Shown here: in pieces, positions 35,066 through 47,874 of the stretch | Position numbering within the stretch: position 1 is the first letter of the stretch | How the letters are laid out: every line of letters starts with the position of its first letter | Source: Aphelocoma coerulescens | Lineage: Eukaryota; Chordata; Aves; Passeriformes; Corvidae | Direction of reading: 5' to 3' | Length of the DNA: 64,000 nt | Assembly: GCF_041296385.1 (NCBI RefSeq) | Contig: NW_027183525.1 | Span: 248,001-312,000, forward strand | Notes under the pieces: model-generated | What the model was told of the DNA's origin: nothing | The model's input: the letters and a program-made list of their open reading frames with translations, nothing else | Database searches by the model: none | Translations under genes and position numbers: made by a program

Positions 35066-37183
35066 AGCGGGAATGCAAAGGCCAAGCTGGTGAGCCTTTT
35101 GTCCTGGTGCCTTTAGTGTGTGAGCAGTCCCTGGTGCCGTTGTCTTTGGATCCTGAGTGTGGGAGAGGCAAGGCTTAGGATGGTGCGTAGAGCTGAGAAG
35201 GAAAGTGCCGAGAGCAGCGTGTGTGCTGCTGCTTTGAGGGGTGCAGTTGAAGTTGTAGGCAGCAAGAGCTTTCTCAGCTGGCCCTTTTGTGAGCTCTGCT
35301 TTTGCCAGATGACTTCCATCTTACCCTCTTACCATCTTAGCCTCTCATTTTTGCATATCCCAAACCCCCTTCCAAACATCCAGCAGCTGCTTGTAAAGAA
35401 GAAGTCCTAGAACAAAAAGCCAGTGCTGCCTTTCATAGCCCCTTTGCTGTCTATGAAGTAGAGGAAAGAAGCTAGTGAGACGCACTTTCTTTCTCAACTC
35501 CATAGAGCGCATCCTTCTCTCAAGGTGGCAGAGTCCTTGGCGGAAGTGAAGCATCTGCAGCTGCAGTTCAGACTGAGAGATGTGCCAGGACAGGAAACAT
35601 TTGCTGACCTTCCCTGTTCCCTGTGCAACATGATTCTCGCATCCCAGTCACTTTCACATACCTTCGGTATCCCTGAGTCCAAGCAGCTAAAGCTCACAGA
35701 GACAGAAGTGTCAGGAAGGAAAACGTTCCAAAAGCACCCCCTTCTCTTATCAGCATATAAATTGTGCACAACAGGCTGCGGCACCGAACCTTCCTTCTCA
35801 GATAGACATGCCATCACACTTTTCACTCTTGCAGCTCGGTTGAAAAGCTCCAGCAGCTGCTCCCGCAATAGCAAAAGGTTCTAGAAGTGAAAGCCAGTTT
35901 GGGGCTGCACCTTCTCCTTGCCGCATGTAAGCCACACCAAACTCCCTGATGCACTCTGTCCTCCCCTTCTCAAAGGAGTAGACGGTGGCATCAGGACACA
36001 CCTGTGTCCCAGCAGCTGGGTGCCCAGCCGGGAGCAGGAGCAGGGCTGGGGCTGCTCCCAAAGTTGCCCCGCCCCAATGCCAGAGCCGGACATATGCTGA
36101 GGGGGGGCTGGATCAGGCTTTATTGTCCAGCTGCATGCCAGGAGTGAGCACAAAATCTACCTGCATTCTCTGCAGCATGCCATCCTGGAGCAGAGCCATT
36201 GCCAAAGGAAGCCGTGAGCCCGTGCCAAGCCAGTGCCGGAGTGGGATCCTAGCAGCACCTGTGGAAGCCGGGAGAGAGGAGCCCACCTGGAGCAGGTTCG
36301 TGCAGGATTAATCATCCCGTGGCTTCCCACCAGGGTCCTGTTGCTTCCAAAAGGCCCCACAGTGTCACTGTGGCCCCTCGGTTCCACCAGGTTCCATAGC
36401 GTCACTGTGGTGCCCAGGGTTCCGTCAGCTTCGCCAGCATCCCCACGGTCTGCAGAGCTCCCCGAGCTTCTGTGGTGTCACAGTGGAGGCAGGGTTGCAT
36501 CAGGTTCCATAGCATCAGCACGGTCTCCAGGGCTCCCAGAGGTTCTGTGGTGTCACAGTGGAGGCAGGGTTGCATCAGGTTCCATAGCATCACCACGGTC
36601 TCCAGGGTTCCAAGAGCTTCTGTGGTGTCACAGAGGAGGCAGGGTTGCATCAGGTTCAATAGCATCAGCACGGTCTCCAGGGCTCCCCTGAGCTTCTGTG
36701 GTGGTGTCACAGAGGAGCCAGGCTTCCTTGTAGTTCCCCAGCATCACAAAGGCTCTCCTGGGAGCCACGGGTCACAAAGCACCGTGGGCTCTGTGCAGCC
36801 CCGCTGTGTCACAATGGCCGCTGGCTTCCACGAGCCCCCGCAGTGTCCCAGTGGGCCCCGTGGCTTTAGGAGTGGGTGGCTGGGAGTTGGTGCCAGCGGC
36901 TGGGGGAGCAGCAGCAGGGACTGTGTGTGGACAGTGCCATGGCCACTTGTGTGGCCACTGGTGTCTCTGTGTCAGGCACAGCCGTGGTGTGTAACACCGG
37001 CTCTGGGTCCTTTGGCTGTGCAGGTGGCAGTCACGGCCTGGAGCAGGGCTGCTCCCGGGGGACAGCCTGGGGCAGGAGGCTGCTGGAGATTCATTCCCCA
37101 CACTCCTTGTCATGAGGTGCTCAGAGTGATTGGAAAGGCTGTTGGCAGCAGGCAGTTCTCTGGGTTCAAGCTGTGGAGCTGTC
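35066..37183. repeat. Array unit 14 (2118 bp, shortest)
   Basis: Only three 75-bp repeats, at 36466-36690. Private CTCCAGGGTTCC near 36608 and CTGTGTCAGGC near 36971. The shortest unit sits beside one of the longest, as unequal exchange would leave. Confidence 0.95.
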
Positions 37184-39376
37184 AGCGGGAATGCAAAGGC
37201 CAAGCTGGTGAGCCTTTTTTCCTGGTGCCTTTAGTGTGTGAGCAGTCCCTGGTGCCGTTGTCTTTGGATCCTGAGTGTGGGAGAGGCAAGGCTTAGGATG
37301 GTGCGTAGAGCTGAGAAGGAAAGTGCCGAGAGCAGCGTGTGTGCTGCTGCTTTGAGGGGTGCAGTTGAAGTTGTAGGCAGCAAGAGCTTTCTCAGCTGGC
37401 CCTTTTGTGAGCTCTGCTTTTGCCAGATGACTTCCATCTTACCCTCTTACCATCTTAGCCTCTCATTTTTGCATATCCCAAACCCCCTTCCAAACATCCA
37501 GCAGCTGCTTGTAAAGAAGAAGTCCTAGAACAAAAAGCCAGTGCTGCCTTTCATAGCCCCTTTGCTGTCTATGAAGTAGAGGAAAGAAGCTAGTGAGACA
37601 CACTTTCTTTCTCAACTCCATAGAGCGCATCCTTCTCTCAAGGTGGCAGAGTCCTTGGCGGAAGTGAAGCATCTGCAGCTGCAGTTCAGACTGAGAGATG
37701 TGCCAGGACAGGAAACATTTGCTGACCTTCCCTGTTCCCTGTGCAACATGATTCTCGCATCCCAGTCACTTTCACATACCTTCGGTATCCCTGAGTCCAA
37801 GCAGCTAAAGCTCACAGAGACAGAAGTGTCAGGAAGGAAAACGTTCCAAAAGCACCCCCTTCTCTTATCAGCATATAAATTGTGCACAACAGGCTGCGGC
37901 ACCGAACCTTCCTTCTCAGATAGACATGCCATCACACTTTTCACTCTTGCAGCTCGGTTGAAAAGCTCCAGCAGCTGCTCCCGCAATAGCAAAAGGTTCT
38001 AGAAGTGAAAGCCAGTTTGGGGCTGCACCTTCTCCTTGCCGCATGTAAGCCACACCAAACTCCCTGATGCACTCTGTCCTCCCCTTCTCAAAGGAGTAGA
38101 CGGTGGCATCAGGACACACCTGTGTCCCAGCAGCTGGGTGCCCAGCCGGGAGCAGGAGCAGGGCTGGGGCTGCTCCCAAAGTTGCCCCGCCCCAATGCCA
38201 GAGCCGGACATATGCTGAGGGGGGGCTGGATCAGGCTTTATTGTCCAGCTGCATGCCAGGAGTGAGCACAAAATCTACCTGCATTCTCTGCAGCATGCCA
38301 TCCTGGAGCAGAGCCATTGCCAAAGGAAGCCGTGAGCCCGTGCCAAGCCAGTGCCGGAGTGGGATCCTAGCAGCACCTGTGGAAGCCGGGAGAGAGGAGC
38401 CCACCTGGAGCAGGTTCGTGCAGGATTAATCATCCCGTGGCTTCCCACCAGGGTCCTGTTGCTTCCAAAAGGCCCCACAGTGTCACTGTGGCCCCTCGGT
38501 TCCACCAGGTTCCATAGCGTCACTGTGGTGCCCAGGGTTCCATCAGCTTCGCCAGCATCCCCACGGTCTGCAGAGCTCCCCGAGCTTCTGTGGTGTCACA
38601 GTGGAGGCAGGGTTGCATCAGGTTCCATAGCATCAGCACGGTCTCCAGGGCTCCCAGAGGTTCTGTGGTGTCACAGTGGAGGCAGGGTTGCATCAGGTTC
38701 CATAGCATCACCACAGTCTCCAGGGCTCCCTGAGCTTCTGTGGTGTCACAGTGGAGGCAGGGTTGCATCAGGTTCCATAGCATCAGCACGGTCTCCAGGG
38801 CTCCCAGAGGTTCTGTGGTGTCACAGAGGAGGCAGGGTTGCATCAGGTTCAATAGCATCAGCACGGTCTCCAGGGCTCCCCTGAGCTTCTGTGGTGGTGT
38901 CACAGAGGAGCCAGGCTTCCTTGTAGTTCCCCAGCATCACAAAGGCTCTCCTGGGAGCCACGGGTCACAAAGCACCGTGGGCTCTGTGCAGCCCCGCTGT
39001 GTCACAATGGCCGCTGGCTTCCACGAGCCCCCGCAGTGTCCCAGTGGGCCCCGTGGCTTTAGGAGTGGGTGGCTGGGAGTTGGTGCCAGCGGCTGGGGGA
39101 GCAGCAGCAGGGACTGTGTGTGGACAGTGCCATGGCCACTTGTGTGGCCACTGGTGTCTCTGTGCCAGGCACAGCCGTGGTGTGTAACACCGGCTCTGGG
39201 TCCTTTGGCTGTGCAGGTGGCAGTCACGGCCTGGAGCAGGGCTGCTCCCGGGGGACAGCCTGGGGCAGGAGGCTGCTGGAGATTCATTCCCCACACTCCT
39301 TGTCATGAGGTGCTCAGAGTGATTGGAAAGGCTGTTGGCAGCAGGCAGTTCTCTGGGTTCAAGCTGTGGAGCTGTC
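37184..39376. repeat. Array unit 15 (2193 bp)
   Basis: Four 75-bp repeats at 38584-38883. First of four consecutive units with TTCCATCAGC at offset 1359; also has TTTTTTCCTGG at its start and private GAGACACACTT near 37599. Confidence 0.95.
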
Positions 39377-41569
39377 AGCGGGAATGCAAAGGCCAAGCTG
39401 GTGAGCCTTTTGTCCTGGTGCCTTTAGTGTGTGAGCAGTCCCTGGTGCCGTTGTCTTTGGATCCTGAGTGTGGGAGAGGCAAGGCTTAGGATGGTGCGTA
39501 GAGCTGAGAAGGAAAGTGCCGAGAGCAGCATGTGTGCTGCTGCTTTGAGGGGTGCAGTTGAAGTTGTAGGCAGCAAGAGCTTTCTCAGCTGGCCCTTTTG
39601 TGAGCTCTGCTTTTGCCAGATGACTTCCATCTTACCCTCTTACCATCTTAGCCTCTCATTTTTGCATATCCCAAACCCCCTTCCAAACATCCAGCAGCTG
39701 CTTGTAAAGAAGAAGTCCTAGAACAAAAAGCCAGTGCTGCCTTTCATAGCCCCTTTGCTGTCTATGAAGTAGAGGAAAGAAGCTAGTGAGACGCACTTTC
39801 TTTCTCAACTCCATAGAGCGCATCCTTCTCTCAAGGTGGCAGAGTCCTTGGCGGAAGTGAAGCATCTGCAGCTGCAGTTCAGACTGAGAGATGTGCCAGG
39901 ACAGGAAACATTTGCTGACCTTCCCTGTTCCCTGTGCAACATGATTCTCGCATCCCAGTCACTTTCACATACCTTCGGTATCCCTGAGTCCAAGCAGCTA
40001 AAGCTCACAGAGACAGAAGTGTCAGGAAGGAAAACGTTCCAAAAGCACCCCCTTCTCTTATCAGCATATAAATTGTGCACAACAGGCTGCGGCACCGAAC
40101 CTTCCTTCTCAGATAGACATGCCATCACACTTTTCACTCTTGCAGCTCGGTTGAAAAGCTCCAGCAGCTGCTCCCGCAATAGCAAAAGGTTCTAGAAGTG
40201 AAAGCCAGTTTGGGGCTGCACCTTCTCCTTGCCGCATGTAAGCCACACCAAACTCCCTGATGCACTCTGTCCTCCCCTTCTCAAAGGAGTAGACGGTGGC
40301 ATCAGGACACACCTGTGTCCCAGCAGCTGGGTGCCCAGCCGGGAGCAGGAGCAGGGCTGGGGCTGCTCCCAAAGTTGCCCCGCCCCAATGCCAGAGCCGG
40401 ACATATGCTGAGGGGGGGCTGGATCAGGCTTTATTGTCCAGCTGCATGCCAGGAGTGAGCACAAAATCTACCTGCATTCTCTGCAGCATGCCATCCTGGA
40501 GCAGAGCCATTGCCAAAGGAAGCCGTGAGCCCGTGCCAAGCCAGTGCCGGAGTGGGATCCTAGCAGCACCTGTGGAAGCCGGGAGAGAGGAGCCCACCTG
40601 GAGCAGGTTCGTGCAGGATTAATCATCCCGTGGCTTCCCACCAGGGTCCTGTTGCTTCCAAAAGGCCCCACAGTGTCACTGTGGCCCCTCGGTTCCACCA
40701 GGTTCCATAGCGTCACTGTGGTGCCCAGGGTTCCATCAGCTTCGCCAGCATCCCCACGGTCTGCAGAGCTCCCCGAGCTTCTGTGGTGTCACAGTGGAGG
40801 CAGGGTTGCATCAGGTTCCATAGCATCAGCACGGTCTCCAGGGCTCCCAGAGGTTCTGTGGTGTCACAGTGGAGGCAGGGTTGCATCAGGTTCCATAGCA
40901 TCACCACAGTCTCCAGGGCTCCCTGAGCTTCTGTGGTGTCACAGTGGAGGCAGGGTTGCATCAGGTTCCATAGCATCAGCACGGTCTCCAGGGCTCCCAG
41001 AGGTTCTGTGGTGTCACAGAGGAGGCAGGGTTGCATCAGGTTCAATAGCATCAGCACGGTCTCCAGGGCTCCCCTGAGCTTCTGTGGTGGTGTCACAGAG
41101 GAGCCAGGCTTCCTTGTAGTTCCCCAGCATCACAAAGGCTCTCCTGGGAGCCACGGGTCACAAAGCACCGTGGGCTCTGTGCAGCCCCGCTGTGTCACAA
41201 TGGCCGCTGGCTTCCACGAGCCCCCGCAGTGTCCCAGTGGGCCCCGTGGCTTTAGGAGTGGGTGGCTGGGAGTTGGTGCCAGCGGCTGGGGGAGCAGCAG
41301 CAGGGACTGTGTGTGGACAGTGCCATGGCCACTTGTGTGGCCACTGGTGTCTCTGTGCCAGGCACAGCCGTGGTGTGTAACACCGGCTCTGGGTCCTTTG
41401 GCTGTGCAGGTGGCAGTCACGGCCTGGGGCAGGGCTGCTCCCGGGGGACAGCCTGGGGCAGGAGGCTGCTGGAGATTCATTCCCCACACTCCTTGTCATG
41501 AGGTGCTCAGAGTGATTGGAAAGGCTGTTGGCAGCAGGCAGTTCTCTGGGTTCAAGCTGTGGAGCTGTC
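39377..41569. repeat. Array unit 16 (2193 bp)
   Basis: Four 75-bp repeats at 40777-41076. Has offset-154 A and the TTCCATCAGC variant; private CCTGGGGCAGG near 41427. Confidence 0.95.
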
Positions 41570-43762
41570 AGCGGGAATGCAAAGGCCAAGCTGGTGAGCC
41601 TTTTGTCCTGGTGCCTTTAGTGTGTGAGCAGTCCCTGGTGCCGTTGTCTTTGGATCCTGAGTGTGGGAGAGGCAAGGCTTAGGATGGTGCGTAGAGCTGA
41701 GAAGGAAAGTGCCGAGAGCAGCATGTGTGCTGCTGCTTTGAGGGGTGCAGTTGAAGTTGTAGGCAGCAAGAGCTTTCTCAGCTGGCCCTTTTGTGAGCTC
41801 TGCTTTTGCCAGATGACTTCCATCTTACCCTCTTACCATCTTAGCCTCTCATTTTTGCATATCCCAAACCCCCTTCCAAACATCCAGCAGCTGCTTGTAA
41901 AGAAGAAGTCCTAGAACAAAAAGCCAGTGCTGCCTTTCATAGCCCCTTTGCTGTCTATGAAGTAGAGGAAAGAAGCTAGTGAGACGCACTTTCTTTCTCA
42001 ACTCCATAGAGCGCATCCTTCTCTCAAGGTGGCAGAGTCCTTGGCGGAAGTGAAGCATCTGCAGCTGCAGTTCAGACTGAGAGATGTGCCAGGACAGGAA
42101 ACATTTGCTGACCTTCCCTGTTCCCTGTGCAACATGATTCTCGCATCCCAGTCACTTTCACATACCTTCGGTATCCCTGAGTCCAAGCAGCTAAAGCTCA
42201 CAGAGACAGAAGTGTCAGGAAGGAAAACGTTCCAAAAGCACCCCCTTCTCTTATCAGCATATAAATTGTGCACAACAGGCTGCAGCACCGAACCTTCCTT
42301 CTCAGATAGACATGCCATCACACTTTTCACTCTTGCAGCTCGGTTGAAAAGCTCCAGCAGCTGCTCCCGCAATAGCAAAAGGTTCTAGAAGTGAAAGCCA
42401 GTTTGGGGCTGCACCTTCTCCTTGCCGCATGTAAGCCACACCAAACTCCCTGATGCACTCTGTCCTCCCCTTCTCAAAGGAGTAGACGGTGGCATCAGGA
42501 CACACCTGTGTCCCAGCAGCTGGGTGCCCAGCCGGGAGCAGGAGCAGGGCTGGGGCTGCTCCCAAAGTTGCCCCGCCCCAATGCCAGAGCCGGACATATG
42601 CTGAGGGGGGGCTGGATCAGGCTTTATTGTCCAGCTGCATGCCAGGAGTGAGCACAAAATCTACCTGCATTCTCTGCAGCATGCCATCCTGGAGCAGAGC
42701 CATTGCCAAAGGAAGCCGTGAGCCCGTGCCAAGCCAGTGCCGGAGTGGGATCCTAGCAGCACCTGTGGAAGCCGGGAGAGAGGAGCCCACCTGGAGCAGG
42801 TTCGTGCAGGATTAATCATCCCGTGGCTTCCCACCAGGGTCCTGTTGCTTCCAAAAGGCCCCACAGTGTCACTGTGGCCCCTCGGTTCCACCAGGTTCCA
42901 TAGCGTCACTGTGGTGCCCAGGGTTCCATCAGCTTCGCCAGCATCCCCACGGTCTGCAGAGCTCCCCGAGCTTCTGTGGTGTCACAGTGGAGGCAGGGTT
43001 GCATCAGGTTCCATAGCATCAGCACGGTCTCCAGGGCTCCCAGAGGTTCTGTGGTGTCACAGTGGAGGCAGGGTTGCATCAGGTTCCATAGCATCACCAC
43101 AGTCTCCAGGGCTCCCTGAGCTTCTGTGGTGTCACAGTGGAGGCAGGGTTGCATCAGGTTCCATAGCATCAGCACGGTCTCCAGGGCTCCCAGAGGTTCT
43201 GTGGTGTCACAGAGGAGGCAGGGTTGCATCAGGTTCAATAGCATCAGCACGGTCTCCAGGGCTCCCCTGAGCTTCTGTGGTGGTGTCACAGAGGAGCCAG
43301 GCTTCCTTGTAGTTCCCCAGCATCACAAAGGCTCTCCTGGGAGCCACGGGTCACAAAGCACCGTGGGCTCTGTGCAGCCCCGCTGTGTCACAATGGCCGC
43401 TGGCTTCCACGAGCCCCCGCAGTGTCCCAGTGGGCCCCGTGGCTTTAGGAGTGGGTGGCTGGGAGTTGGTGCCAGCGGCTGGGGGAGCAGCAGCAGGGAC
43501 TGTGTGTGGACAGTGCCATGGCCACTTGTGTGGCCACTGGTGTCTCTGTGCCAGGCACAGCCGTGGTGTGTAACACCGGCTCTGGGTCCTTTGGCTGTGC
43601 AGGTGGCAGTCACGGCCTGGAGCAGGGCTGCTCCCGGGGGACAGCCTGGGGCAGGAGGCTGCTGGAGATTCATTCCCCACACTCCTTGTCATGAGGTGCT
43701 CAGAGTGATTGGAAAGGCTGTTGGCAGCAGGCAGTTCTCTGGGTTCAAGCTGTGGAGCTGTC
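41570..43762. repeat. Array unit 17 (2193 bp)
   Basis: Four 75-bp repeats at 42970-43269. Shares GCTGCAGCACC (offset 715) only with unit 18, plus offset-154 A and TTCCATCAGC. Confidence 0.95.
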
Positions 43763-46038
43763 AGCGGGAATGCAAAGGCCAAGCTGGTGAGCCTTTTGTC
43801 CTGGTGCCTTTAGTGTGTGAGCAGTCCCTGGTGCCGTTGTCTTTGGATCCTGAGTGTGGGAGAGGCAAGGCTTAGGATGGTGCGTAGAGCTGAGAAGGAA
43901 AGTGCCGAGAGCAGCATGTGTGCTGCTGCTTTGAGGGGTGCAGTTGAAGTTGTAGGCAGCAAGAGCTTTCTCAGCTGGCCCTTTTGTGAGCTCTGCTTTT
44001 GCCAGATGACTTCCATCTTACCCTCTTACCATCTTAGCCTCTCATTTTTGCATATCCCAAACCCCCTTCCAAACATCCAGCAGCTGCTTGTAAAGAAGAA
44101 GTCCTAGAACAAAAAGCCAGTGCTGCCTTTCATAGCCCCTTTGCTGTCTATGAAGTAGAGGAAAGAAGCTAGTGAGACGCACTTTCTTTCTCAACTCCAT
44201 AGAGCGCATCCTTCTCTCAAGGTGGCAGAGTCCTTGGCGGAAGTGAAGCATCTGCAGCTGCAGTTCAGACTGAGAGATGTGCCAGGACAGGAAACATTTG
44301 CTGACCTTCCCTGTTCCCTGTGCAACATGATTCTCGCATCCCAGTCACTTTCACATACCTTCGGTATCCCTGAGTCCAAGCAGCTAAAGCTCACAGAGAC
44401 AGAAGTGTCAGGAAGGAAAACGTTCCAAAAGCACCCCCTTCTCTTATCAGCATATAAATTGTGCACAACAGGCTGCAGCACCGAACCTTCCTTCTCAGAT
44501 AGACATGCCATCACACTTTTCACTCTTGCAGCTCGGTTGAAAAGCTCCAGCAGCTGCTCCCGCAATAGCAAAAGGTTCTAGAAGTGAAAGCCAGTTTGGG
44601 GCTGCACCTTCTCCTTGCCGCATGTAAGCCACACCAAACTCCCTGATGCACTCTGTCCTCCCCTTCTCAAAGGAGTAGACGGTGGCATCAGGACACACCT
44701 GTGTCCCAGCAGCTGGGTGCCCAGCCGGGAGCAGGAGCAGGGCTGGGGCTGCTCCCAAAGTTGCCCCGCCCCAATGCCAGAGCCGGACATATGCTGAGGG
44801 GGGGCTGGATCAGGCTTTATTGTCCAGCTGCATGCCAGGAGTGAGCACAAAATCTACCTGCATTCTCTGCAGCATGCCATCCTGGAGCAGAGCCATTGCC
44901 AAAGGAAGCCGTGAGCCCGTGCCAAGCCAGTGCCGGAGTGGGATCCTAGCAGCACCTGTGGAAGCCGGGAGAGAGGAGCCCACCTGGAGCAGGTTCGTGC
45001 AGGATTAATCATCCCGTGGCTTCCCACCAGGGTCCTGTTGCTTCCAAAAGGCCCCACAGTGTCACTGTGGCCCCTCGGTTCCACCAGGTTCCATAGCGTC
45101 ACTGTGGTGCCCAGGGTTCCATCAGCTTCGCCAGCATCCCCACGGTCTGCAGAGCTCCCCGAGCTTCTGTGGTGTCACAGTGGAGGCAGGGTTGCATCAG
45201 GTTCCATAGCATCAGCACGGTCTCCAGGGCTCCCAGAGCTTCTGTGGTGTCACAGTGGAGGCAGGGTTGCATCAGGTTCCATAGCATCACCACAGTCTCC
45301 AGGGCTCCCTGAGCTTCTGTGGTGTCACAGTGGAGGCAGGGTTGCATCAGGTTCCATAGCATCAGCACGGTCTCCAGGGCTCCCAGAGGTTCTGTGGTGT
45401 CACAGAGGAGGCAGGGTTGCATCAGGTTCCATAGCATCACCACGGTCTCCAGGGCTCCAAGAGCTTCTGTGGTGTCACAGAGGAGGCAGGGTTGCATCAG
45501 GTTCAATAGCATCAGCACGGTCTCCAGGGCTCCCCTGAGCTTCTGTGGTGGTGTCACAGAGGAGCCAGGCTTCCTTGTAGTTCCCCAGCATCACAAAGGC
45601 TCTCCTGGGAGCCACGGGTCACAAAGCACCGTGGGCTCTGTGCAGCCCCGCTGTGTCACAATGGCCGCTGGCTTCCACGAGCCCCCGCAGTGTCCCAGTG
45701 GGCCCCGTAGCTTTAGGAGTGGGTGGCTGGGAGTTGGTGCCAGCGGCTGGGGGAGCAGCAGCAGGGACTGTGTGTGGACAGTGCCATGGCCACTTTTGTG
45801 GCCACTGGTGTCTCTGTGCCAGGCACAGCCGTGGTGTGTAACACCGGCTCTGGGTCCTTTGGCTGTGCAGGTGGCAGTCACGGCCTGGAGCAGGGCTGCT
45901 CCCGGGGGACAGCCTGGGGCAGGAGGCTGCTGGAGATTCATTCCCCACACGCTGCAGCTCCTTGTCATGAGGTGCTCAGAGTGATTGGAAAGGCTGTTGG
46001 CAGCAGGCAGTTCTCTGGGTTCAAGCTGTGGAGCTGTC
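43763..46038. repeat. Array unit 18 (2276 bp, with 8-bp insertion)
   Basis: Five 75-bp repeats at 45163-45537. An extra GCTGCAGC lies at 45951-45958 in a site that reads CCACACTCCTTG in other units. Several private changes occur (CCCGTAGC near 45709, CACTTTTGTGG near 45795). It is the last complete unit. Confidence 0.95.
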
Positions 46039-47173
46039 AGCGGGAATGCAAAGGCCAAGCTGGTGAGCCTTTTGTCCTGGTGCCTTTAGTGTGTGAGCAG
46101 TCCCTGGTGCCGTTGTCTTTGGATCCTGAGTGTGGGAGAGGCAAGGCTTAGGATGGTGCGTAGAGCTGAGAAGGAAAGTGCCGAGAGCAGCGTGTGTGCT
46201 GCTGCTTTGAGGGGTGCAGTTGAAGTTGTAGGCAGCAAGAGCTTTCTCAGCTGGCCCTTTTGTGAGCTCTGCTTTTGCCAGATGACTTCCATCTTACCCT
46301 CTTACCATCTTAGCCTCTCATTTTTGCATATCCCAAACCCCCTTCCAAACATCCAGCAGCTGCTTGTAAAGAAGAAGTCCTAGAACAAAAAGCCAGTGCT
46401 GCCTTTCATAGCCCCTTTGCTGTCTATGAAGTAGAGGAAAGAAGCTAGTGAGACGCACTTTCTTTCTCAACTCCATAGAGCGCATCCTTCTCTCAAGGTG
46501 GCAGAGTCCTTGGCGGAAGTGAAGCATCTGCAGCTGCAGTTCAGACTGAGAGATGTGCCAGGACAGGAAACATTTGCTGACCTTCCCTGTTCCCTGTGCA
46601 ACATGATTCTCGCATCCCAGTCACTTTCACATACCTTCGGTATCCCTGAGTCCAAGCAGCTAAAGCTCACAGAGACAGAAGTGTCAGGAAGGAAAACGTT
46701 GCAAAAGCACCCCCTTCTCTTATCAGCATATAAATTGTGCACAACAGGCTGCGGCACCGAACCTTCCTTCTCCGATAGACATGCCATCACACTTTTCACT
46801 CTTGCAGCTCGGTTGAAAAGCTCCAGCAGCTGCTCCCGCAATAGCAAAAGGTTCTAGAAGTGAAAGCCAGTTTGGGGCTGCACCTTCTCCTTGCCGCATG
46901 TAAGCCACACCAAACTCCCTGATGCACTCTGTCCTCCCCTTCTCAAAGGAGTAGACGGTGGCATCAGGACACACCTGTGTCCCAGCAGCTGGGTGCCCAG
47001 CCGGGAGCAGGAGCAGGGCTGGGGCTGCTCCCAAAGTTGCCCCGCCCCAATGCCAGAGCCGGACATATGCTGAGGGGGGGCTGGATCAGGCTTTATTGTC
47101 CAGCTGCATGCCAGGAGTGAGCACAAAATCTACCTGCATTCTCTGCAGCATGCCATCCTGGAGCAGAGCCATT
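46039..47173. repeat. Array unit 19, truncated at the array edge
   Basis: The first ~1135 bp of a unit. It matches until GAGCAGAGCCATT at 47161-47173 and then leaves the consensus, before the 75-bp block. Has offset-663 G and private TCTCCGATAGAC near 46773. Confidence 0.93.
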
Positions 47174-47860
47174 CCCAAATGAGGCTGCTGGGATGTGGGG
47201 GAATGCTGAGGGCAGGACAGGGGGCTGACAGTGCCCAGACTTTCTGGGGCTATTCCCAGGAGGCCCCAGGGCCTGAGGACAAGGTGTGTCCTCTAAGCCC
47301 TTGGTGGAAGATACGCTGCCATGACCCTGGGCACCAAGTCTTGGCTTCTCCTGGACACTGCCAGCCCTGCCAGGGCCCTTGGCCATGTCCAGCACAGCTT
47401 GTCCTGCGCTGTCCCACCGCTGCTGCTGTGTCCCTGCAGGCTGCACACTCCCATCTCACTGCCCCACCACCAGCTCTGCCCTGCCACCTCCAGCCCTGGC
47501 CTGAGCTGTGCCCAGCCTCACCCTCTGTGCCTTGGGCACACACACATGCCCTGAGCTCATCCTCCCTCTGGGTGCTTCTGCCCCCACGCTGCCCTGGGAG
47601 GGACATTTCCTCCTCCTCATGCCCAGTGTCCCCCTGCCCAGCTGCTCTGTGGGGCAGTGCGTGTCTCTCCTGCTGTTCCCTGCCTCCCAGGAAAGCTGTA
47701 CCATGTGGGGCACGGCCCTTCCAGCAGCCTCCCAGCCCCTCAGCCTTGTTGGACCCTTTCCCCTGAGCAGACAGCAGCAGCATCTCCGTGCTCTGCCCAG
47801 CGTGCTCCTTTCGTCACCAAACTGCGGGAAAATAGAAACTGTCCTACACCATCTCTGAAG
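47174..47860 (+). repeat. Flank with dispersed GC-rich repeat R1 (plus copy)
   Basis: There is no recognisable gene. The part at about 47380-47650 (CTGTGTCCCTGCAGGCTG ... CACATGCCCTGAGCTCATCC ... CTGCCCTGGGAGGGA) recurs inverted near 58540-58800 and 63600-63790. In all three places it lies next to the 37-bp GGAACCAAGG minisatellite. The open frames here are low-complexity and differ between copies, so they are not called as genes. Confidence 0.6.
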
Positions 47861-47874
47861 TGTTAGAGAATCAG

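Larger units (their letters stand above)
1..47173. repeat. Macrosatellite array, 2193-bp unit, about 18.5 copies
   Basis: A head-to-tail array of a ~2.2-kb unit fills the left three quarters of the window and continues past its left edge. With each unit started at the motif AGCGGGAATGCAAAGGCC, complete units begin at 1, 8300, 10568, 12761, 15029, 17297, 19565, 21758, 23951, 26219, 28412, 30605, 32798, 35066, 37184, 39377, 41570 and 43763; a truncated one begins at 46039. Unit lengths are 2118, 2193, 2268 or 2276 bp, the first three differing in 75-bp steps. Copies differ by only a few scattered substitutions. About 1.26 kb of each unit is single-copy-like sequence; a ~0.6-kb block is built from diverged 37-38-bp minisatellite monomers. 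The translated frames have no recognisable domain and open frames exist on both strands, so I do not call a gene. The only large interruption is the provirus at 1761-7861. Confidence 0.97.
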
